Source: Subdoligranulum variabile (GTDB taxonomy: Bacteria > Bacillota > Clostridia > Oscillospirales > Ruminococcaceae). Taken from it: a DNA stretch of 10,789 bases. Positions 5,802-10,789 of this stretch are shown here, in pieces. The position numbers and the translations under genes were made by a program. A model generated the notes under the pieces. The model did not search any database, was not told the origin of the DNA, and saw only the letters and a list, made by a program, of their open reading frames with translations. How positions within the stretch are numbered: position 1 is the stretch's first letter; each line of letters starts with the position of its first letter. Where the stretch lies: assembly GCA_004552305.1 (NCBI GenBank), contig SFOX01000043.1, positions 1 to 10,789 on the forward strand, in the 5' to 3' direction.

Positions 5802-7118
5802 GTGTCAATTTTGAAATCTATCCAAAACTTTTTTCAGCGGCAGCCGCCGGGGCGCATTATCGCCGCCGGGTTTGCGCTGGTCATTCTGCTGGGCGCGGGG
5901 CTGCTGTTGCTGCCCTGCTCGGTCAAACCGGGGCAGACCTTTACCCCGCTGGATTCGCTGTTCACCGCCACCAGCGCCGTCTGCGTGACCGGGCTGGTCG
6001 TTGTGGATGCCGCCGACACCCTTACCCTGTTCGGGCAGGTCGTGCTGGCGCTGCTGATCCAGATCGGCGGGCTGGGTATCACCTCGGTGGGCATTGCGCT
6101 GGCGCTGGCTGCCGGGCGCTCCATCAGCATACGCGGGCGCAGCCTTGTGCGCGAGGCGCTGAACGTGGACAGCTTTTCCGGTATGGTCAAGCTGATCCAC
6201 TCCGTTTTTACCGTGACCCTTGTGTGTGAGGGGGTCGGCGCCGCCATCAGCTACACAAGCTTTGTGCGGGATTTTTCCCCCGCCAAGGCAGCGTGGGTCA
6301 GTATTTTTCACGCCATAGCGTCCTTTAATAACGCCGGGTTTGATATTTTGGGCGGCGGGCGCGGGCTGGTGCCTTACCAGTGCGACGTCGTTCTGAACCT
6401 TGTCACCGATGCAATGGTCATTGTGGGCGGCATCGGCTTTCTGGTGCTGGTGGATATCCAGCGCTGCCGGTTCCGCTTCCGCAGATTTTTGCTGCACAGC
6501 AAGGTGGTGCTTTCCACCACCGCCGTGCTGCTGCTGGGCGGCACCGTGCTGCTGCGCCTGACCGAGGGGCTTCCGTGGCTGGGCTGCCTGTTTACCAGTA
6601 TGACCACCCGCACCGCCGGGTTTGCCACCTACCCGCTGTGCGAGTTCAGCAAGCCGGGGCTGATGGTCGTAATGCTGCTGATGTTTATCGGCGCATCGCC
6701 GGGTTCAACGGGCGGCGGCATTAAGACGACGACCTTTTTTGTGCTGATGCAGGAGGTTTCGTCGGTGTTTTCCAAGCGCAGACCGGGGGCGTTTCACCGC
6801 CGTCTGCCCAAGGATGCCCTGTCCCGCGCCGCCACCATCACACTGCTGGGCATTATCGTGGTGCTGGAAGGCACATTTTGGCTGTGCCTGCTGGAGCCGC
6901 AGACGGATTTTATCGCCCTGCTGTTTGAGGTAATTTCTGCCTACAGCACGTCGGGACTCAGCATGGGCATTACGGGCGGGCTTTGCGCCGCCAGCCGCTG
7001 GGTGCTGATCTTTACCATGTACACCGGGCGCGTGGGCGCCTTTACCCTGCTGTCGCTCTGGGTCAACCGCCCCGCACCGGTCGCCCATTACACCGAAGAA
7101 GCCATTGCCATTGGCTGA
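5802..7118 (+). CDS. ktrB: Ktr-type potassium uptake channel subunit (TrkH/KtrB family)
   Basis: This is an integral membrane translocating subunit for K+ (often Na+-dependent) uptake. The 438-residue length matches KtrB. The four pore loops with their filter glycines are visible: SAVCVTG (58-64), SFNNAGF (174-180), TTRTAGF (268-274) and STSGLS (382-387). The GASPGSTGGGIKT segment (297-309) matches the intramembrane gating loop of the third repeat. Many hydrophobic helices separate them. The start is GTG at 5802, preceded by AAAGGG eight bases upstream; an in-frame TTG at 5811 is a weaker alternative. It is first in an operon with ktrA, 16 bases downstream. In this family the pore works with a cytoplasmic RCK ring, which the neighbour supplies. 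Family is certain; ion preference is inferred. Confidence 0.95.
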   Translation: MSILKSIQNFFQRQPPGRIIAAGFALVILLGAGLLLLPCSVKPGQTFTPLDSLFTATSAVCVTGLVVVDAADTLTLFGQVVLALLIQIGGLGITSVGIALALAAGRSISIRGRSLVREALNVDSFSGMVKLIHSVFTVTLVCEGVGAAISYTSFVRDFSPAKAAWVSIFHAIASFNNAGFDILGGGRGLVPYQCDVVLNLVTDAMVIVGGIGFLVLVDIQRCRFRFRRFLLHSKVVLSTTAVLLLGGTVLLRLTEGLPWLGCLFTSMTTRTAGFATYPLCEFSKPGLMVVMLLMFIGASPGSTGGGIKTTTFFVLMQEVSSVFSKRRPGAFHRRLPKDALSRAATITLLGIIVVLEGTFWLCLLEPQTDFIALLFEVISAYSTSGLSMGITGGLCAASRWVLIFTMYTGRVGAFTLLSLWVNRPAPVAHYTEEAIAIG

Positions 7119-7134
7119 GAACGAGGTATTGAAA

Positions 7135-7806
7135 ATGAAAAAGCAAATTCCTGACCAAACCTACGGCGTCATCGGTTTGGGGCGTTTCGGCACGGCGCTG
7201 GTCAAGACGCTGGCAGCCGCCGGCAAGGAGGTCATCGCCGTTGATAAGGACGAGGAAAAGGTCAAGGCCGTGCGCGGCGACACCGAATACGCCTTTGTGG
7301 TGGGTGCGCTGACCGAGCAGGCGCTGCGCGAAACCGGTATGCACAACTGCGGCACCGTGACCATCTGCATCGGCGAGCGCGTGGACGTGAGCATTATGAC
7401 CACGATGCAGGTGCTGAAGCTGGGCGTGCCGCATGTAATTGCCAAGGCCGCCAGCGACGTACACGGCGAGGTGCTGAAGCAGCTGGGCGCGGATGTCGTT
7501 TACCCCGAAGCCGATATGGCGGTGCGCATCGGCAAGCGGCTGATCAACGGCAATATGCTGGACTACGTCACGCTGGGCGACAACGTGGAGGTGCGGCGCA
7601 TTGTGACATCGGGGCATCTGGTCGGACACAGCGTCAAGGATTTGAACCTGCGCCGCGTGTACGGCATCAACATCATTGCCGTGGAGCATGAACAGCATAC
7701 CGACGTGGAATTTTCGCCCGATTATGTGTTTACCAAGGGCGACACGGTGTCGGTCATCGGCAAGACCGAAAAGCTGGACTTCTTCGAGCGCGCGATGCAG
7801 AAATGA
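7135..7806 (+). CDS. ktrA: RCK-domain regulator of K+ uptake (KtrA/TrkA family)
   Basis: This 223-residue cytoplasmic protein is expected to form the nucleotide-gated ring under KtrB. The N-terminal RCK domain has the Rossmann loop GLGRFG (14-19) and the acidic residue ending strand 2, D37 in VIAVDKDE, which suits adenine nucleotide binding. The C-terminal RCK_C domain covers about 140-215. In other Firmicutes that domain of KtrA binds cyclic di-AMP; that is family knowledge, not visible here. The start was placed at the ATG at 7135, with GAGG eight bases upstream. The in-frame ATG at 7105 would overlap the end of ktrB and add ten residues without RCK similarity. Transcription should end at the hairpin near 7961-7991. 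Confidence 0.95.
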   Translation: MKKQIPDQTYGVIGLGRFGTALVKTLAAAGKEVIAVDKDEEKVKAVRGDTEYAFVVGALTEQALRETGMHNCGTVTICIGERVDVSIMTTMQVLKLGVPHVIAKAASDVHGEVLKQLGADVVYPEADMAVRIGKRLINGNMLDYVTLGDNVEVRRIVTSGHLVGHSVKDLNLRRVYGINIIAVEHEQHTDVEFSPDYVFTKGDTVSVIGKTEKLDFFERAMQK

Positions 7807-7821
7807 AGCGCTGCCTCCATG

Positions 7822-7939
7822 GCTTCCCCTTAGGGGGAAGCTGTCACCGGAGGTGACTGATGAGGGGAAAAGTTGCGGCTGCCGGACATTTCCCCCTCAT
7901 CCGGCGCGTACCGCGCCACCTTCCCCCTTTGGGGGAAGG
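7822..7939. repeat. Palindromic mosaic element (MITE-like), full copy
   Basis: Five nested or consecutive hairpins fill about 118 bases: GCTTCCCC/GGGGAAGC (7822-7841), GTCACC/GGTGAC (7843-7857), an outer pairing of GAGGGGAAA (about 7862) with TTTCCCCCTC (about 7889), GGCGCG/CGCGCC (about 7902-7916), and CCTTCCCCC/GGGGGAAGG (7919-7939). Ends are similar and inverted. It carries no gene and lies just after the ktrA stop codon. A half copy in the opposite orientation is at 3049-3085. Similar elements are, to my knowledge, widespread in Faecalibacterium-like genomes. Confidence 0.75.
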
Positions 7940-7958
7940 CTTTCCATCTATTATCTAT

Positions 7959-7995
7959 AAAAACAGCGCTCTGCCGTGCAGAGCGCTGTTTTTTT
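7959..7995. terminator. Bidirectional intrinsic terminator between ktrA and nspC
   Basis: AAACAGCGCTCTGC (7961-7974) pairs perfectly over 14 bp with GCAGAGCGCTGTTT (7978-7991), loop CGT. It is flanked by A on the left and a T run to 7995 on the right, so it can stop transcription from ktrBA on the plus strand and from the polyamine genes on the minus strand. The nspC stop codon (7996-7994) overlaps the T run. Confidence 0.9.
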
Positions 7996-9202
7996 ATCTC
8001 CCCAGTCTTGCCTTGAAATCGCGGTAACCGAATCTGACCAGCTCCCGCACGTTGCCCGCTTCGTCGCGGACACAGATGGCAGGCAGGGGCATCCCGTTAA
8101 AGGTGTTGTTCTTGCAGGTGGTGTAAATCGCCATATCGCCGAATACCAGCAAATCCCCCACGCGGGGTACGGCGTCCAAGCCGTAATCCCCGATGACGTC
8201 CCCCGCCAGGCAGGTCGGTCCCGCCAAGCGCACGGTGCAGGGCTTTTGCCCGGCATCCCCGGCAAACAGCAGCGGCGGGCGGTAGGGCATTTCGATGACG
8301 TCCGGCATATGGCAGGCGGCGCTGGCATCCAGAATCGCCACCGTTGTGCCGCCGTTTTGCACTACGTCCAGCACGCGGGTCAAAAGATACCCGGCGTTCA
8401 GCGCGCACGCCTCGCCCGGCTCCAGATACACCGTGACGCCCCACGCATTTTGTGCGCGGGCAATGCACTGCGTCAGCGTTTCGATATCATAGCCGGGGCG
8501 GGTGATGTGATGTCCGCCGCCGAAGTTCACCCACTGCATTTTGGGCAGTATATCGCCGAATTTTTCCGCCACAGCGTCCAGCGTCACCGCCAGCGCGTCG
8601 GCGTCCTGCTCGCACAGGGTGTGGAAATGCAGCCCGTCCAAAAGCTGGGGCAAGGCGGGGTTTTGCGCCACGGCGGCGTCCCACGCCGCGCGGGTCGTGC
8701 CCAAGCGGCTGCCGGGGGCGCAGGGGTCATAGATGGCGTGACCGTCCTGTGTGGAGCATTCGGGGTTGATGCGCAGCCCCACGCTTTTGCCCGCCGCCTT
8801 GACCTTGGCGCCGAATTTTGCCAGCTGCGCGGGCGAGTTGAACACAATGTGGTCGGCGTAGCGCAGCAGCTCGTCCATCTCGTCGTCGCGGTAGGCGGCG
8901 CAGAAAACGTGTACCTCGCCGCCGGGCATCTCCTCGGCGCCAAGGCGGGCTTCGTACAAGCCGCTGGCTTCGGTGCCGGCCAGGTGCGGTGCCAGCAGCG
9001 GGTACAGGTTATAGTTGCTGAACGCCTTTTGCGCCAGCAGAATTTTGCAGCCCGTGCGCTGCGCCAGTGCGCCCAGCAGTTCGGCATTACGGCGCAGCGC
9101 CCCCTCGTCCAGCAGGTAGCAGGGCGTGGGCAGGGTGTGCAGCGCGGCAGGCAGAACGCCGCCCAGCGCCGCAAACGGCGGGCGGGTATCCGGCGCGGGC
9201 AT
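7994..9202 (-). CDS. nspC: Carboxynorspermidine/carboxyspermidine decarboxylase
   Basis: This PLP enzyme (alanine racemase fold, fold type III) removes CO2 from carboxyspermidine or carboxynorspermidine to give spermidine or norspermidine. The 402-residue protein has the PLP lysine K59 in LAQKAF, LHFHTLCE (191-198), NFGGGHH (226-232), LEPGE (260-264), ILDASAACHMPDV (290-302), and the active-site Cys C331 in CLAGDV, followed by GDMAIYTT (355-362). The start is the ATG at 9202: its A is also the last base of the upstream TGA (TGATG), implying translational coupling. A longer reading frame continues upstream but only as an out-of-frame shadow of the preceding gene. In Firmicutes without norspermidine synthesis the product would be spermidine; the substrate choice is inferred. 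Confidence 0.94.
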   Translation of the reverse strand: MPAPDTRPPFAALGGVLPAALHTLPTPCYLLDEGALRRNAELLGALAQRTGCKILLAQKAFSNYNLYPLLAPHLAGTEASGLYEARLGAEEMPGGEVHVFCAAYRDDEMDELLRYADHIVFNSPAQLAKFGAKVKAAGKSVGLRINPECSTQDGHAIYDPCAPGSRLGTTRAAWDAAVAQNPALPQLLDGLHFHTLCEQDADALAVTLDAVAEKFGDILPKMQWVNFGGGHHITRPGYDIETLTQCIARAQNAWGVTVYLEPGEACALNAGYLLTRVLDVVQNGGTTVAILDASAACHMPDVIEMPYRPPLLFAGDAGQKPCTVRLAGPTCLAGDVIGDYGLDAVPRVGDLLVFGDMAIYTTCKNNTFNGMPLPAICVRDEAGNVRELVRFGYRDFKARLGR

Positions 9203-10461
9203 CAGTCCACCAGCGCCGGAGCGAAGTTTTCGCTGCGGGGCAGACCATACTTGTCCAGCGCGTCCAGGAACGGGTCGGGGTTGAACTCCTCGACCGTGTA
9301 GACGCCGGGCTTGACCCATTCGCCGGTCAGCATCATCAGCGCGCCGCACATCGCAGGCACGCCGGTGGTGTAGCTGATGGCCTGGCTGCCGACCTCGCGG
9401 TAGCACGCCTCGTGGTCGCAGACGTTGTAGATGTAGTAGGTTTTGTCCTTACCGTCCTTTTTGCCGGTAAAGATGCAGCCGATGTTGGTCTTGCCCTTGG
9501 TGCGCGGACCGAGGCTGGCGGGGTCGGGCAGCAGCGCCTTGAGGAACTGGATGGGTACGATCTCCTGCCCGTTGTAGTGGATGGGCGTGGTGGACAGCAT
9601 CCCCACATCCTCCAAACAGCGCATATGATCCAGATAGCTCTGCCCAAAGGTCATAAAGAAGCGGATGCGCTTGACATCGGGCAGGTTTTTGCCCAGGGAT
9701 TCAATTTCCTCGTGGTGGAGCAGGTACATATCCTTCTGCCCGACCTGATCAAAGTTGTACTCGCGCTTGATGCTCATGGCAGGGACCTCGACCCATTTGC
9801 CGTTTTCCATATAGCTGCCGGGGGCGGACACCTCGCGCAGGTTGATTTCGGGGTTGAAGTTGGTGGCAAAGGCGTAGCCGTGGTCGCCGCCGTTGCAGTC
9901 CAGAATATCAATGGTGTCGATGGAATCGAACTCGTGCTTGGCGGCGTAGGCGCAGTACGCCTGCGTTACGCCCGGGTCAAAGCCGCAGCCCAGCAGGGCG
10001 GTCAGACCGGCGTCCTCGAACTTTTTCTTGTACGCCCACTGCCAGCTGTAATCGAAATAGGCAGAGAAGCCGGCTTCCTTGCAGCGCTTTTCGTAGACGG
10101 CGCGCCAAGCGGGGTCGTCGGTGTTTTCGGGTTCGTAGTTGGCGGTGTCCATGTAGTTGACGCCGCAGGCCAGGCAGGCGTCCATGATGGTCAGGTCCTG
10201 ATACGGCAGGGCGATGTTCATCACGAGGTCGGGCTTGTAGGCGTTGATGAGGTCGCACAGCTGCTGCACGTCGTCGGCATCGACCTGTGCGGTGGTGATT
10301 TTGGTGGCGGTGTGCGGGGCGAGCTTGGCGGCCAGCGCGTCGCACTTGGATTTGGTGCGGCTGGCGATGCACAGCTCGGTGAAAACGTCGCTGACCTGGC
10401 AGCACTTGGAGATGGCGACAGATGCAACGCCGCCGCAGCCGATAACAAGAACTTTGCTCAT
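9202..10461 (-). CDS. Carboxynorspermidine/carboxyspermidine dehydrogenase (saccharopine dehydrogenase family)
   Basis: This NAD(P)H-dependent enzyme joins aspartate beta-semialdehyde to putrescine (or diaminopropane) by reductive condensation, making the substrate of the decarboxylase encoded next. The 419-residue protein opens with a Rossmann loop, VLVIGCGGVAS (4-14), then CIASRT (31-36), DADD (61-64), MNIALPYQ (81-88) and YMDTANYE (103-110). GCGFDPGVTQAY (158-169) and GSQAISYTTGVPA (358-370) are typical of the saccharopine dehydrogenase-like family, and the pairing with nspC makes the assignment specific. The ATG at 10461 has AAAAGGAG (10475-10468) six bases upstream. No good -35/-10 pair was seen in the AT-rich repeat upstream, so the promoter is undefined. 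Confidence 0.93.
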   Translation of the reverse strand: MSKVLVIGCGGVASVAISKCCQVSDVFTELCIASRTKSKCDALAAKLAPHTATKITTAQVDADDVQQLCDLINAYKPDLVMNIALPYQDLTIMDACLACGVNYMDTANYEPENTDDPAWRAVYEKRCKEAGFSAYFDYSWQWAYKKKFEDAGLTALLGCGFDPGVTQAYCAYAAKHEFDSIDTIDILDCNGGDHGYAFATNFNPEINLREVSAPGSYMENGKWVEVPAMSIKREYNFDQVGQKDMYLLHHEEIESLGKNLPDVKRIRFFMTFGQSYLDHMRCLEDVGMLSTTPIHYNGQEIVPIQFLKALLPDPASLGPRTKGKTNIGCIFTGKKDGKDKTYYIYNVCDHEACYREVGSQAISYTTGVPAMCGALMMLTGEWVKPGVYTVEEFNPDPFLDALDKYGLPRSENFAPALVD

Positions 10462-10480
10462 AGGAAGCTCCTTTTCTTAA

Positions 10481-10535
10481 GATAATAGATAAAAGATAAA
10501 AGATAATAAATTGGGTGTGCCCGCCGCGCGGGCAC
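10481..10535. repeat. AT-rich tract plus hairpin module (inverted copy)
   Basis: A GATAATAGATAAAAGAT-type tract (10481-10509) precedes GGTGT and the hairpin GTGCCCGC (10517-10524) / GCGGGCAC (10528-10535). It is the inverted counterpart of 3440-3494. It lies 20-74 bases upstream of the dehydrogenase start, so it is probably within or next to that gene's untranscribed or leader region. Confidence 0.75.
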
Positions 10536-10569
10536 GGTTTTATGATGTGTAATTTTTCCGGCAGGTTTG

Positions 10570-10789
10570 TAGGGGACGCATAGATGCGTCCCGTGGCGTT
10601 TAGCCGTTATATCGCATTACCGGGGCGGCTGCAACGGGCGGCATATATGCCGCCCCTACGGACTAACCCGTAAGTTCTTCGTTCCCATTCGGTCGCGGGC
10701 GGGGCATACCCCGCCCCTACCGGGTGGTGAATTTTTCGGCGGAGCCGTAAGACGGGAGCGGGTGGGCGGGGCGTCAAAAAATGTGTCTT
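10570..10789. repeat. Composite palindromic repeat, copy 3 (cut by window end)
   Basis: The same order as at 1-218: palindromes at 10573-10592, 10636-10655 and 10697-10716, gaps of 43 and 41 bases, then a 60-base block (10730-10789) identical to 159-218. The linkers have diverged and the third palindrome has one central base changed (CATG to CATA). The lead-in ggtttgtagggg is shared with the copy at 3250. The right end is beyond the window. Confidence 0.85.

Noticed and set aside
7976..10485. Long plus-strand frames opposite nspC and the dehydrogenase
   Set aside because: Same reason: both opposite-strand genes are well supported and the frames start in a terminator or lack ribosome binding sites.
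1..10789. Composite transposon bounded by the terminal direct repeats
   Set aside because: No transposase or integrase gene lies inside, a third partial copy is present at 3250, and the genes are ordinary core functions.

Overview
The window looks like a chromosomal segment of a G+C-rich Firmicute, most likely an Oscillospiraceae/Ruminococcaceae-type gut anaerobe. This is inference from four things: a threonine T-box riboswitch in front of thrS, a Ktr-type potassium system, a carboxyspermidine-type polyamine gene pair, and intergenic DNA packed with short palindromic repeat modules. No rRNA, tRNA, insertion sequence, phage gene or CRISPR array was seen.

Layout: 1-507 is gene-free and holds a composite palindromic repeat followed by a chain of hairpins. 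508-2928 (minus) encodes an 806-residue REC / HD-GYP / Cys-rich sensor-like / GGDEF protein, predicted to both make and degrade cyclic di-GMP. 2929-3540 holds its promoter and more repeat modules. 3541-5325 (minus) is thrS, encoding a threonyl-tRNA synthetase without a full TGS domain, with an intrinsic terminator behind it and a T-box leader in front (about 5350-5618). A divergent promoter pair at 5622-5721 separates thrS from a plus-strand operon for potassium uptake, ktrB (5802-7118) and ktrA (7135-7806). A palindromic mosaic and a bidirectional terminator (about 7822-7995) close that operon. The minus-strand pair at 7994-10461 encodes carboxy(nor)spermidine dehydrogenase and, coupled by a TGATG overlap, carboxy(nor)spermidine decarboxylase. 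The window ends in a second copy of the composite repeat that opens it.

The four gene blocks have unrelated jobs: second-messenger signalling, translation, potassium homeostasis and polyamine synthesis. Only ktrBA and the polyamine pair are operons in the functional sense. All protein-coding genes fall in recognised families. I do not see a clear undescribed multigene system. The least explained material is non-coding: evenly spaced near-perfect 20-bp palindromes whose arms are kept while their centres vary, a 60-bp block identical in two copies about 10.5 kb apart, and a multi-hairpin chain at 193-490. The most interesting protein features are the Cys-containing segment in the cyclic di-GMP protein and the shortened N-terminus of ThrRS.
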